From the NCBI RefSeq assembly GCF_003402535.2, contig NZ_AP025170.1, positions 1,488,001 to 1,552,000 on the forward strand: DNA of 64,000 nt, in the 5' to 3' direction. Below are positions 43,789-52,471 of the stretch, one piece after another. The DNA is from Cupriavidus sp. P-10 (GTDB lineage Bacteria > Pseudomonadota > Gammaproteobacteria > Burkholderiales > Burkholderiaceae). Below the pieces are notes generated by a model. The model ran no database searches, had not been told where the DNA came from, and was given only the letters and a program-made list of their open reading frames with translations. Both the position numbers and the translations under genes were made by a program. Numbering within the stretch: the first letter of the stretch is position 1; each line of letters begins with the position of its first letter.

Positions 43789-44239
43789 GGTCGTCTCCCG
43801 CAGGCTCGATCACGAAGAGCGGCGCGCCGGCTTCCACCGAGGCGCCATCCGTGGCGACGATCCGGACAACGCGGCCCTTGTGGTCGGCCTCGACCGTGTT
43901 CAGCATCTTCATGGCTTCGATGATGGCAAGCTGTTGTCCTGCTTCCACGAGGTCGCCTACCGCCACGAACGCAGGCTGGCCAGGCGCGGGGGCGCCGTAG
44001 AACATGCCGGAAAGGGGCGCCGAGACGGTTTGGGTCCTGTCCTGCGGGGCAATGGCTGCGGCAACAGGAGCAGGCGCATCCTGCACTGGCGTGGCAAGCG
44101 TGGCGGTAGCGTCGGCCTCCGGCGCACCGGAGCGGACCAGCCGGACGCGCCCGCTATCCTCGGCGTACTCCAGTCCTGACAAGGCCGAACGCTCCAGGAT
44201 GCCAATGAGCTGCTCTATGAAGTCGATATCGATCGGCAT
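43781..44239 (-). CDS. Biotin carboxyl carrier protein (BCCP)
   Basis: A protein of 152 residues with N-terminal helix ([15 protein letters not shown]), Ala/Pro-rich linker (residues 45-72) and C-terminal biotinyl domain containing the acceptor Lys111 in [11 protein letters not shown]. It would carry carboxybiotin between the neighbouring biotin carboxylase and the PxpB/PxpC carboxyltransferase-like pair. It starts 7 bp after the pxpA stop. Confidence 0.92.
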   Translation of the reverse strand: MPIDIDFIEQLIGILERSALSGLEYAEDSGRVRLVRSGAPEADATATLATPVQDAPAPVAAAIAPQDRTQTVSAPLSGMFYGAPAPGQPAFVAVGDLVEAGQQLAIIEAMKMLNTVEADHKGRVVRIVATDGASVEAGAPLFVIEPAGDDHD

Positions 44240-44246
44240 GCTCACC

Positions 44247-45026
44247 TCAGCTGAAGGCCCGTACCGCGACGCCAGCCTCCTCGAGGGTGCGCCGCACCTG
44301 CGCGGCCATGGCGATTGCCCCCGGGGTATCGCTGTGCACGCAGATCGACTCGATCGGCGCGGGAAGCAGCTTGCCCGAGATGGTTTCGATCGCGCCGGCA
44401 CGCACCATTCGCAGCATCCTTGCAGCGGCCTCGTGCGCGTCGTGCAGCACCGCGCCGGGGATCTTGCGATGCACCAGGTGACCCTCGTCGGTGTAGGCGC
44501 GGTCGGCGAACACTTCGGCACATACCCGCAACCCCATCTCCTTGCCGATGCGCTCGAGATGGCCGTTGGCAAAGGTCAGGCAGACCAGGTTGGCATCCAC
44601 TGCCTTGATGGCGCGGGCAATGGCGGTGGAGACGTCGGCATCGGTCTGGGTCAGGTTGCCGAGCGCGCCATGTGCCTTGACGTAGGTGATGGGGTGGCCC
44701 GCGTAGGCGGAAAGCGCTTGCGCGGCACCGATCTGGTAGGCAACCAGCCGTTCGATCTCGCCGGTGCTGAACGGGATGATGCGCCGGCCGAAGCCCCAGA
44801 GGTCGGGGAAACCGGGGTGCGCACCCACGGCGACGCCACGTTCCCTGGCCAGGGCGAAGGTGCGGGCCATGATCTCCGGATCGCCGGCGTGCAGGCCGCA
44901 GGCGATATTGGCGGAGCTGACGATATCGAGGATGGCTTCGTCGTCGCCCATGCGGTAGGCGCCGAATCCCTCGCCCATGTCGGAGTTCAGGTCGACGCGC
45001 AAGGCTGCTGCATTCTGTGTGGTCAT
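44247..45026 (-). CDS. pxpA: PxpA/LamB-YcsF family protein
   Basis: A protein of 259 residues of the LamB/YcsF family: VDLNSDMGEGFGAYRMGDDE at the N-terminus, SSANIACGLHAGDPEIMART, and VKAHGALGNLTQ. In E. coli and B. subtilis, PxpA with PxpB and PxpC forms an ATP-dependent 5-oxoprolinase that opens the pyroglutamate ring. Here it sits between pxpC and BCCP, so it may act with a biotin-dependent partner on pyroglutamate or another lactam. The start has the normal family N-terminus. Confidence 0.92.
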   Translation of the reverse strand: MTTQNAAALRVDLNSDMGEGFGAYRMGDDEAILDIVSSANIACGLHAGDPEIMARTFALARERGVAVGAHPGFPDLWGFGRRIIPFSTGEIERLVAYQIGAAQALSAYAGHPITYVKAHGALGNLTQTDADVSTAIARAIKAVDANLVCLTFANGHLERIGKEMGLRVCAEVFADRAYTDEGHLVHRKIPGAVLHDAHEAAARMLRMVRAGAIETISGKLLPAPIESICVHSDTPGAIAMAAQVRRTLEEAGVAVRAFS

Positions 45027-45059
45027 GGTTGCTTATGTCGATGTGGTTTGGGGGAGGCT

Positions 45060-46058
45060 TCAGCGGCGTTGCGCCATCAGCGCGAGATTGCTGCGCAGTG
45101 ACGCGCGTTCTTCGGATTGCGCCTGCGATGCGGCAAGGGCCTGGTCCTGGCCGACCGCCATGAATCGCACGCGGCAGCCGACAGGCGCCTGGGCAAGCCG
45201 CCACAGATCAGCCTCGATCACGGTGGCGATCTTGGGATAGCCGCCGCAGGTGTTGGCCTCCGCGAGCTGGATGATGGGTTGGCCTGAGGGCGGGACCTGT
45301 ACGGTTCCGGGCACGATGCCATGCGACAGCAGTTCCAGCGGCCAGGTCAGCGTCAGGGCTTCGCCGGCCAGGCGGTATCCCTGGCGGTTGGCGTCGGGTG
45401 TCACCTTGTACTCGGTGCCGGTGAAGGCGGTCCTGGCCTGCTCGCTGAACTGTTCGTACTCGGCAGCCGGGACGGCCCGTACCGTCACGCAGCCCTGGGA
45501 CAATTCCTGCCAGAACGCGGGAATGTCGTTGGGGATCAGGCCGAGCCCTGAGCCTTGCAGCGCGGGTTTTGCCGCGGGCGTCGCCTCGGGGGTCGCATTG
45601 GCGAGCGGCAGCACGTCGCCACGCCGCAGGCCACGTCCCTCCCAGCCGCCGAATCCGCCTTTGAGGTCGGTCGATCTGGAACCTAGAACGGGCGCGACAT
45701 CGATGCCGCCGGCGAAGGCCAGGTAAGCACGCGCGCCCCGGCGGGGGCGCTCCACCACCAGCACCTGGCCAGCGCGGGCGCGTTTGCTCCACCACGGCGC
45801 CAGTACGCGCTCGTCGAGCAGCACGCGGCTGTCCGAACCCGTGCAAGCGAAGACCGTGTCGGACTGGAAGCGCATGCGGAACGGGAACAGGCTGATCTCG
45901 ATCCCGGCCGCGCCATCGTCGTTGCCGGCCAGCGCATTGGCAAGGGACAGCGCCATGGCATCCATCGCGCCGCTGCGGCCCACCCCGATACCAAGGTGGC
46001 CACGCCGGCCCAGGTCCTGGACGACGTTGGGCGCTCCGGTGGAGAGGATTTCGATCAT
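45060..46058 (-). CDS. pxpC: PxpC/KipA family carboxyltransferase-like subunit
   Basis: A protein of 332 residues of the AHS2 (KipA/PxpC) family: MIEILSTGAPNVVQDLGRRG, GRSGAMDAMALSLANALAGN, AYLAFAGGIDVAPVLGSRST and the C-terminal EANTCGGYPKIATVIEADL. AHS1/AHS2 domains form the carboxyltransferase of urea carboxylase and the PxpBC part of 5-oxoprolinase. The ATG at 46056-46058 overlaps the pxpB stop (ATGA). It contributes the partner active site to PxpB. Confidence 0.92.
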   Translation of the reverse strand: MIEILSTGAPNVVQDLGRRGHLGIGVGRSGAMDAMALSLANALAGNDDGAAGIEISLFPFRMRFQSDTVFACTGSDSRVLLDERVLAPWWSKRARAGQVLVVERPRRGARAYLAFAGGIDVAPVLGSRSTDLKGGFGGWEGRGLRRGDVLPLANATPEATPAAKPALQGSGLGLIPNDIPAFWQELSQGCVTVRAVPAAEYEQFSEQARTAFTGTEYKVTPDANRQGYRLAGEALTLTWPLELLSHGIVPGTVQVPPSGQPIIQLAEANTCGGYPKIATVIEADLWRLAQAPVGCRVRFMAVGQDQALAASQAQSEERASLRSNLALMAQRR

Positions 46059-46765
46059 GATGCGATGCCCTCCACCCTGAAGTGCACACGGTCTCCCGGC
46101 GCCAGCAGGCAAGGCACGCTGCGGTGCGGGTCGAACGTATCCAGCGTCGTCATGCCGACGAGATGCCAGCCGGACGGGGCCGTGCATGGCATTACCCCGG
46201 CGTGGCTGCCACCGATCGCCACGGAGCCTTTCGCCACCTTCGTCCTTGGCACCTGCCGGCGCGGCGTGGCAAGCCTGGCCGGCAGGCCCGTCAGGAAGGC
46301 AAAGCCAGGGTATGCGCCGATGCAGGCGACCGAGTACACTGCGGCGCTGTGCAAGCCGACGAACGCTTCGATGGTCAGTCCGGCGCCTGCCGCCAGGGCC
46401 GGCAGGTCTTCACCGGCGTCTGCGCCATAAAGCACCGGAACCTCGATATCCCGGCCCGGTCGTGCCTTGACCTCAAGCGTCTCCCAGAGGCCGACCAGGC
46501 GAGCGCGGGCGCTGGCAGGCTGCAGCAGCACAGGATCAAACACCACGAGCAGATTGTTGACGCCCGGTACGGTTTCCCGAACCCCGTCAAGCACCTTGCC
46601 CCCCGACAGCAGGGCGGAAAGCGCCCAGATGCGTTCCTGTATCGCCTGGTCGAATTCGCCGGCTGCGGCATCGAGCAGCAGCGCGGTGGTTCCTGCGGCG
46701 TGGATCCTGGGCATCCTGTCGGCGCTGTCCACGTGGCCCGCAGGCTGTTCTTCAATGGCATGCAT
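46055..46765 (-). CDS. pxpB: PxpB/KipI family subunit
   Basis: A protein of 236 residues of the AHS1 (KipI/PxpB) family: the VNNLLVVFDPVLL strand, the PVLYGADAGEDLPALA block, CIGAYPGFAFLTGLPARLAT, and GSVAIGGSHAGVMPC with TAPSGWHLVG. It pairs with PxpC. The start at 46763-46765 leaves 17 bp to the Bug gene stop; about 30 residues before the core family sequence are extra or poorly conserved. Confidence 0.9.
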   Translation of the reverse strand: MHAIEEQPAGHVDSADRMPRIHAAGTTALLLDAAAGEFDQAIQERIWALSALLSGGKVLDGVRETVPGVNNLLVVFDPVLLQPASARARLVGLWETLEVKARPGRDIEVPVLYGADAGEDLPALAAGAGLTIEAFVGLHSAAVYSVACIGAYPGFAFLTGLPARLATPRRQVPRTKVAKGSVAIGGSHAGVMPCTAPSGWHLVGMTTLDTFDPHRSVPCLLAPGDRVHFRVEGIAS

Positions 46766-46782
46766 GGTCGTATCCACGGGAT

Positions 46783-47754
46783 TCAGTCGAGCTTGATGCC
46801 AGCGTCGTCGACCACCTTCTTCCACTTGGCGGTTTCGCTCTTCATCACCGCACCCAGCTGCTCCGGGCTGCCTCCGGCCGGATCCAGCCCCATCTCGACC
46901 AGCTTGCTGCGGATTTCCTTGTCGCGGAGGATTTCATCGATCGACTGGTTCAGCCTGGCAACGATCTCCCTGGGCGTGCCCGCCGGCGCGACAAAGGCCT
47001 GCCAGAAAATCATCTCGAACCCCTGCATGCCGGACTCGGCGATGGTGGGCAGTTCGGGGTATTCGGCGGAGCGCTTTGCCGTGGTGATGGCCAGCGCCTT
47101 CAGCTTGCCGGCCTTGACCAGCGGCATCGCCTCGGGCAGCAGCGCCATCATGATCTGCACCTGGCCCGCCATCAGGTCCTGCAGCGCGGGCGCGCCGCCC
47201 TTGTACGGCACATGGACGACATTGGCGCCGGTGACGCGCTTGTACAACTCCATGCCGAGGTGGCTGGGCGTGCCGTTGCCGGCCGAGGCGTAGCCTTCGC
47301 TGCCGGGCTTGCCCTTCAGGAACCTGAGCAGGTCCGGCATCGACTTCGCCGGTACGTTCGGGTTGACCACCAGCACGCTGGGGATGGTGGTGGCCTGGAT
47401 GACAGGCGCGAAGTCCTTGCGCGGATCGTAGGCAAGCTTGCTGTACAGGCTCGGGTTGACCGACAGGCCGGTCATCGTGGCCAGCAGGATGTTGTAGCCG
47501 TCGGGCGCGGATTTCGCCACGAAGCTCGCGGCGATTGCCTCGCTGGCGCCGGGCCGGTTATCGACGACCACGGGCTGGCCAAGTTTCACCGAAAGTTTCT
47601 GCCCGACCATGCGCGCCACCGCATCGGTGGAACCACCGGCCGGGTAGGGCACGACGAGGCGAACCGGTTTGGTCGGATAGTCGGTGGCGCTTGCCGTGGA
47701 GATGTCGGAGGCAAACGTCAGGCAGGCAACCAGGCAGGCAATAGCGAACTTCAT
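46783..47754 (-). CDS. Bug-family (TTT) solute receptor 3, in the pxp operon
   Basis: A protein of 323 residues with a signal peptide (MKFAIACLVACLTFASDIST) and Bug signatures YPTKPVRLVVPYPAGGSTDA, VVDNRPGASEAIAASFVAKS and the YASAGNGTPSHLGMELYKRV ligand loop. It lies 17 bp upstream of pxpB in the same direction, so it very probably captures the substrate of the PxpABC/biotin enzyme. No TctA/TctB membrane subunits are near. The association of a Bug receptor with pxp and biotin genes is the best clue to the ligand class, an amide or carboxylate (inference). Confidence 0.9.
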   Translation of the reverse strand: MKFAIACLVACLTFASDISTASATDYPTKPVRLVVPYPAGGSTDAVARMVGQKLSVKLGQPVVVDNRPGASEAIAASFVAKSAPDGYNILLATMTGLSVNPSLYSKLAYDPRKDFAPVIQATTIPSVLVVNPNVPAKSMPDLLRFLKGKPGSEGYASAGNGTPSHLGMELYKRVTGANVVHVPYKGGAPALQDLMAGQVQIMMALLPEAMPLVKAGKLKALAITTAKRSAEYPELPTIAESGMQGFEMIFWQAFVAPAGTPREIVARLNQSIDEILRDKEIRSKLVEMGLDPAGGSPEQLGAVMKSETAKWKKVVDDAGIKLD

Positions 47755-47871
47755 GACAGTCTTCCTTCAAGGGGGGCAGGAACAACATCGTGGAAACACG
47801 CAGCGCGCAAAGGCATGGCGGCGCCGCGACAAGTCTTGGTGCTGGCGTTGGATATCGGTGCCACTGCCGCG

Positions 47872-48681
47872 CTATGTGCCCGACAACCGCGCCAGGAACC
47901 CGGAAATCCGCGCCCACATCTCCGGCGGGTTCGAGTACATGGGGAAATGCCCGCACCGCGGAATCTCCGCGAGTTCCACGCCATGGCGTTCGAGATGGGC
48001 CAGGTAGGACAGCGAGGCGTTCTGCGCGCCGTACATGAACATCTTCGGGCAAGGCAGGCCGAGGAATTTCGTCATCAGGTCGCCGTTGTCGGAAAGGTCG
48101 ACCATCGACTCGAAGATGCCGCGGACGGCGCCGGCGCGCACCTTGTGCCGCAGGCTGGCCGCATATAGCGGGCTGGAGAAGTACGAGGAGTGCCAGGTGC
48201 GCTCGATGAACGCTTCAAAGAAGCGGTCCGCGTCGTCGGTGCGATGCGAGACGATCTGCCGGCTGAGGAAGCAATCCTCGGGGGCCACATTGCCCTCGAT
48301 GTCGATAAAGCTCAGCACGCGTTCGGGGGCGCGGTGGGCCAGCATCAGAGCGGTCAGGCCGCCCATGGAATGGCCGACCAGGTGAAAACGTTCCATGTCG
48401 AAGTGGTCGAGGGCGGCAAGCGCCGTTTCGACCAGGAAGGGGATCGAGATCCGGGACAGGTCCCCGCAACGCGTCTCGCCGCAACCGGGCGCATCGTAGG
48501 CCAGTACTGCGCGGCCGGCGAGTGCGGGCTGCAGGACGATGTCCGCGTAATCCTCCTTGGTCGAGCCGAAGCCGTGCAGGAAGACAAGGGGAGGGTATTC
48601 GCCGGGGCAATGGAGCGTGGAGAGCTCGATTGGCGCTCTGCTTACGGTTAGTGGAATGCGTTGCCTGGTGAGTGGTGACAC
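47872..48681 (-). CDS. Alpha/beta-hydrolase
   Basis: A protein of 269 residues. The GTG at 48679-48681 is chosen as start because GGAGG lies 8 bp before it and the frame upstream runs into the aminotransferase end. The nucleophile Ser sits in LVGHSMGGLTALML, the oxyanion region in LVFLHGFGSTKEDY, and the acid and His near the C-terminus (CGHFPMYS). It cleaves an ester, amide, thioester or C-C bond of the pathway substrate. Genes on both sides run in the same direction (68 and 117 bp spacers), so it belongs to the 42-51 kb operon. Confidence 0.88.
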   Translation of the reverse strand: MSPLTRQRIPLTVSRAPIELSTLHCPGEYPPLVFLHGFGSTKEDYADIVLQPALAGRAVLAYDAPGCGETRCGDLSRISIPFLVETALAALDHFDMERFHLVGHSMGGLTALMLAHRAPERVLSFIDIEGNVAPEDCFLSRQIVSHRTDDADRFFEAFIERTWHSSYFSSPLYAASLRHKVRAGAVRGIFESMVDLSDNGDLMTKFLGLPCPKMFMYGAQNASLSYLAHLERHGVELAEIPRCGHFPMYSNPPEMWARISGFLARLSGT

Positions 48682-48749
48682 GTTGGAGCCTCCAGATGTG
48701 GGACGAAGACAGCCCAGCTTGAGCAGCCGGCAAGCCGAAGGGCCGGCGC

Positions 48750-49967
48750 TCAATCCCTCAGCGCACCGCAAAACCCCGCGATCGCCTCGCACGCCTGCCG
48801 CAGCGATTCCGTATCCAGCGCATACGCAATCCGGATATACGGCCCCAGCCCAAACGCGCTGCCGTGCACGACCGCGACATTGGCTTCATCCAGCAGCGCG
48901 CCAGCGACATCCTCGTCGGTCTGCAGCAGCGTGCCGGCCGCCGTACGCCGGCCCAGCAACCCCGCGCACGAGGCAAACGCATAGAACGCGCCGCCAGGCA
49001 CCGGGCATTCCAGCCCCGGCGTATCGTTGAGCATCCGGATCATCAGGTCCCGTCGCTCCTCGAACACGGCACGCGATTCCGTAATGAAGTCCTGCGGCCC
49101 GGTCAGCGCAGCCAGCGCGGCATGCTGGGAGATGGAGCAGGCGCCCGAAGTCTGTTGCCCCTGCACCTTCTCCATCGCTTCCAGCAGCCAGCGCGGCCCG
49201 GTGCCGAAGCCGATGCGCCAGCCGGTCATCGCATACGCTTTGGATACCCCGTTCATGGTCAGCGTGCGCGATGCGAGGCGTGGTTCCACAGCGGCCAGCG
49301 TGTGGAAGCGGGCGCCGTCGAACGTCAGGTGTTCATAGATATCGTCCGACAGCACCAGCACATGCGGGTGCGCCAGCAGCACTTCGGCCAGCGCGGCCAG
49401 CTCTTCGCGCGTATAGACCGCACCGGTCGGGTTCGACGGCGAATTCAGTATCAGCCAGCGCGTCTTTTCTGTGATCGCCTGCGCCAGCGCGGCAGGGGTC
49501 AGCTTGAAACCGGCTTCCGCACCGCACGGAACAATCACCGGGATGGCGCCCGACAACTGCACCATCTCCGGATAGCTGACCCAGTATGGCGCCGGCACGA
49601 TGACCTCGTCGCCCACGTTCAGCGTCGCCGACAGGGCGTTGTAGATCACCTGCTTGCCGCCGGTGCAGACAATGGTGTCCTGCCAGTCCACGTCCAGGCC
49701 GTTTTCATGGCGGAACTTGGCGGCGATGGCTTCGCGCAGCGCACGCATGCCGGCCACCTGCGTGTAGCGCGTGTGGCCGGCGCGGATCGCTTCGATGGCG
49801 GCATCGCGGACATGTGCCGGGGTATCGAAGTCGGGCTCGCCGGCACTCAGCGAGATGATGCTGGCACCGGATGCCCGCCGGGCTGCCACCCGGTCCATGA
49901 TCCGGTAAGTCGCGGAGGCCCGGGCGCAGGCCAGGTTGACGTTCAGGCGCTGGATATCGGCGTGCAT
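48750..49967 (-). CDS. Class I PLP aminotransferase (aspartate-type)
   Basis: A protein of 405 residues of fold-type I: SLSAGEPDFDTPAHVRDAAI, LNSPSNPTGAVYTREELAAL, the PLP lysine in NGVSKAYAMTGWRIGF, and AFGLGPYIRIAYALD near the C-terminus with the carboxylate-binding arginine. It resembles aspartate/prephenate aminotransferases and would transaminate the amino acid freed in this pathway. Its first base overlaps the stop of the upstream RraA gene (TGATG). Confidence 0.92.
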   Translation of the reverse strand: MHADIQRLNVNLACARASATYRIMDRVAARRASGASIISLSAGEPDFDTPAHVRDAAIEAIRAGHTRYTQVAGMRALREAIAAKFRHENGLDVDWQDTIVCTGGKQVIYNALSATLNVGDEVIVPAPYWVSYPEMVQLSGAIPVIVPCGAEAGFKLTPAALAQAITEKTRWLILNSPSNPTGAVYTREELAALAEVLLAHPHVLVLSDDIYEHLTFDGARFHTLAAVEPRLASRTLTMNGVSKAYAMTGWRIGFGTGPRWLLEAMEKVQGQQTSGACSISQHAALAALTGPQDFITESRAVFEERRDLMIRMLNDTPGLECPVPGGAFYAFASCAGLLGRRTAAGTLLQTDEDVAGALLDEANVAVVHGSAFGLGPYIRIAYALDTESLRQACEAIAGFCGALRD

Positions 49968-50629
49968 CAGGACTTCCTCTGCAGGGTGTGGTAGCCAAGG
50001 GCCGCACGGGCCTCGCCGAGCGTCTTGCCGCTGGCGATGTGCTCACGGATCTGCGCTTCGACCGCTTCGATGCTGCGCGCCAGTTCCGCCACCTCGCGCG
50101 CCCGCTCGCGCGGCACCACCACCACGCCGTTGGCATCGGCGACGACGATGTCGCGCGGGCAGACGCGCGCTGTGCCGACGGATACGGGAGCGTTGACCGC
50201 TTCCACTTGCACGCGATCCTTGCCGGTGCGCATGAAGCGGCCGCGCGAGAACAAGGGATACCCGTCGCCCAATGCCCTGGCGACGTCGCGGCAGACGCCG
50301 TCGATGACGGTGCCGGCAATGCCGCGCGCGCCGGCATACTGGGTCATGATGTCGCCCCAGACGGTGCAGTCGGTGCGGCCATCGTTGTCGATGACGACCA
50401 CGTCGCCCGCGGCTACGTCATCGATGAAATCGCCAACGGTGCCGGGCGGTGTGCTTGCCGGCACATACCTGACCGTGTACGCCGGCCCGACGACCACCTG
50501 GCGATAATTGTCCAGCGGCGCGATGCCGAGGCATTGGCCGGGCAGGCCCAGCCGGTCCATCGCATCCGATACTCCGGGGGTATCCAGTCCCTCGAACAGG
50601 GCAACCAGTTCCTTGTCTTGCGCGCTCAT
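49967..50629 (-). CDS. RraA-family aldolase-like protein 1
   Basis: A protein of 220 residues of the RraA/HMG-aldolase superfamily: AMDRLGLPGQCLGIAPLD, VIDNDGRTDCTVWGDIMTQY, and GTVIDGVCRDVARAL with the catalytic pair Arg114-Asp115 of 4-hydroxy-4-methyl-2-oxoglutarate aldolases. Such enzymes split 4-hydroxy-2-oxo acids to pyruvate and also decarboxylate oxaloacetate. Overlaps of 1 and 4 bp tie it to the aminotransferase and to RraA protein 2, so it is coupled to transamination. The substrate is inferred only from family. Confidence 0.88.
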   Translation of the reverse strand: MSAQDKELVALFEGLDTPGVSDAMDRLGLPGQCLGIAPLDNYRQVVVGPAYTVRYVPASTPPGTVGDFIDDVAAGDVVVIDNDGRTDCTVWGDIMTQYAGARGIAGTVIDGVCRDVARALGDGYPLFSRGRFMRTGKDRVQVEAVNAPVSVGTARVCPRDIVVADANGVVVVPRERAREVAELARSIEAVEAQIREHIASGKTLGEARAALGYHTLQRKS

Positions 50630-51294
50630 TTTGCTGCTCCGGTGTGGATGGCGTCGAATTCCTTGTCGTGCATGACCGCTTCCCCGGAACGGCCCGTGCG
50701 TACGGCCTGCACCATGCCGTCCTGCCGGCGCGCGATGTGCTCGGCCAGGTCGAGCACCGTTTCGATCCGCGCCGCCGGGACGAACACCGTGCCGCAGCGG
50801 TCCGCGATCACATAGTCGTCCTGGTGCACCACGACGCCAGCAAAGGCCACGGGTTCGCCAGAGCCGGTCTGCACCACGCGGTTGCGCGCGCTGATCATGG
50901 TCACGCCGCGGCCGAAGACGGGATAGCCGATCGATTCGCTGCCTTCGATATCGCGGCTGAGGCCGTCGATCACCGAGCCGCGCACTTTGCGGGCCGTGGC
51001 GGCATTGGCGAGGATGTCGCCCCAGCAGGAGATGCCGTCGAGGCCGCCGGCGATCACCAGTACGCGGTCGTCGCTGTCGATCGCCGCGACAACGGGTGTG
51101 ATCAGGTGCGCCGTCGGCGCGGCGTCGGTCTTGGGACCCAGCTGGACGGTGCTGGCGCGGCCCGCGATCCTGGGGCAGTCCCACAGCGGGCGGATGCCAT
51201 ACGTGGCCCCTGGCAGTTCCAGGAAGTCGAGTGCGTCAGACACCGTGTTGGTATCGAGCGCGGCAAGGCGGTCAAGCAGGGTAGGAGAAGTCAT
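50626..51294 (-). CDS. RraA-family aldolase-like protein 2
   Basis: A protein of 222 residues of the RraA superfamily: ALDFLELPGATYGIRPLWDC, GLDGISCWGDILANAATARK, and GSVIDGLSRDIEGSE with Arg114-Asp115 present. The ATG at 51292-51294 is the first gene of the long minus-strand operon, divergent from the LysR gene at 51.4 kb. Its end overlaps RraA protein 1 by 4 bp. The two are clear paralogues with different C-termini, and may form a mixed trimer or hexamer or act on different substrates. Confidence 0.88.
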   Translation of the reverse strand: MTSPTLLDRLAALDTNTVSDALDFLELPGATYGIRPLWDCPRIAGRASTVQLGPKTDAAPTAHLITPVVAAIDSDDRVLVIAGGLDGISCWGDILANAATARKVRGSVIDGLSRDIEGSESIGYPVFGRGVTMISARNRVVQTGSGEPVAFAGVVVHQDDYVIADRCGTVFVPAARIETVLDLAEHIARRQDGMVQAVRTGRSGEAVMHDKEFDAIHTGAAK

Positions 51295-51346
51295 TGCGGC
51301 TTCCAGAGTGGTTGCTTGGCCTGCACTATCGGCGCTAGAGTCTGAT

Positions 51347-51361
51347 CCGTAAATTTCGAAG
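51347..51361. promoter_or_regulatory. Element shared by both flanks of the RraA cluster (site A)
   Basis: On the minus strand the sequence CTTCGAAATTTACGG lies between the divergent RraA gene 2 and the LysR gene, 53-67 bp and 38-52 bp from their starts. Its first 13 bases recur as CTTCGGAATTTAC, with one change, in front of RraA gene 3 (52369-52381). The overlapping region of TTCGAA symmetry suits LysR binding. Confidence 0.5.
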
Positions 51362-51398
51362 AACAGAACCTTTCCATACGCCAAAGCTATCAACCATC

Positions 51399-52340
51399 AT
51401 GATCAACTTCAGACTGGTAAGGCACCTGTGGCTGTTCCTGGCCGTGGCCGAGGAAGAGCACTTCGGGCGCGCGGCGAAGCGGCTGGGGATGTCGCAGCCC
51501 CCGCTGACCGAGCAGATCCAGGTGCTCGAACATGCGCTGAAGGTCCGGCTGTTCGAGCGCTCCCGGCGCGGCGCGAAGCTGACCGCCGCCGGCGCGGCGA
51601 TCCTGCCGGCGGTGCGCAAGTTCGCCGAGCAGCTGGAGCGGCTGGAGCTGGCGGTGCGCGAGGCGGTGCAGGGCCAGAGCGGCGTGCTGACCATCGGCGC
51701 CATCTCATCGGCAATGGTCGAGACCCTGCCAGCGCTGATCGAGCACCTGAAGGCGGAGTATCCGCAACTCACGGTATCGGTGAAGGAAATCGACAGCGTC
51801 GAGGCCGTGCCGGCGCTGGAGCAAGGCGATGTCGATCTCGCGTTCGCGCGCCTGGAAGGCGACCTTGGGCCGTCGATCCAGTCCATCGCGCTGAAGCAGG
51901 AGCGGCTGGCGGTGGCGCTGCCAAGGTCCCACCGCCTGGCGGAACTGCCCCGGATTCGCCTGGCGTCGCTGGCGGAAGAGGCCTTTGTGATCTTCTCCCG
52001 GCATGTGAGCCCGGTCTACTACGACAGCCTGATTGCCACCTGCCGGGCCGCCGGCTTTTCACCCCGCATCCTGCATGAGGTGCGGACCGTGTCGTCGCAG
52101 ATCGCCTTTGTCAGGTGCGGGCAGGGGATCGCGCTGGTACCGGCTTCACTGAAGAAGGCGGCCTCGGACAATGTGGTCGTGAAGCCGCTGAAGGAGGCCG
52201 TCAACGTGGTCACGACCGCCATGGCATGGTCGACCAGCCGGGAGAACCCGATGGTGCAGGCGGCCGTGGCGGCCTTGTCGGCCGGCAAGATCGCGGAGCG
52301 CAAGCCGCGCCGGCGCGCGACCGCACCGCCTGCCGGCTGA
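51399..52340 (+). CDS. LysR-family regulator of the RraA/pxp operon
   Basis: A LysR-type regulator of 313 residues: HTH (LVRHLWLFLAVAEEEHFGRA, LGMSQPPLTEQIQVLEHALK) and effector domain with FSRHVSPVYYDSLIATCRAA. It belongs to the CbbR/BenM-like subgroup (AEEEHFGRAAKRLGMSQPPL). It is divergent from the 9-kb operon that starts with RraA gene 2, and RraA gene 3 follows it. A common element in both promoter regions suggests it controls both. Confidence 0.92.
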   Translation: MINFRLVRHLWLFLAVAEEEHFGRAAKRLGMSQPPLTEQIQVLEHALKVRLFERSRRGAKLTAAGAAILPAVRKFAEQLERLELAVREAVQGQSGVLTIGAISSAMVETLPALIEHLKAEYPQLTVSVKEIDSVEAVPALEQGDVDLAFARLEGDLGPSIQSIALKQERLAVALPRSHRLAELPRIRLASLAEEAFVIFSRHVSPVYYDSLIATCRAAGFSPRILHEVRTVSSQIAFVRCGQGIALVPASLKKAASDNVVVKPLKEAVNVVTTAMAWSTSRENPMVQAAVAALSAGKIAERKPRRRATAPPAG

Positions 52341-52368
52341 TAGGTTTGGCAGAACGAAACGATCCTGT

Positions 52369-52381
52369 CTTCGGAATTTAC
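52369..52381. promoter_or_regulatory. Element shared by both flanks of the RraA cluster (site B)
   Basis: CTTCGGAATTTAC, one base different from the minus-strand reading of site A, lies 91 bp before the GTG start of RraA gene 3. Flanking bases give a short CTTC...GAAG dyad. Confidence 0.45.
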
Positions 52382-52471
52382 AGAAGGATCACGGAGGCAG
52401 AAAGTTGGCGGACTGGTGCGTCGCCACGGAAGGACCGTGAGGCGCGATGTCTTTCCGTACCGGAGCCTGCC

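Noticed and set aside
42430..44239. The house-keeping accBC of fatty acid synthesis
   Set aside because: The pair is embedded between pxp genes and a degenerate BCCP under a LysR-linked operon. The essential accBC is normally elsewhere with its own context.
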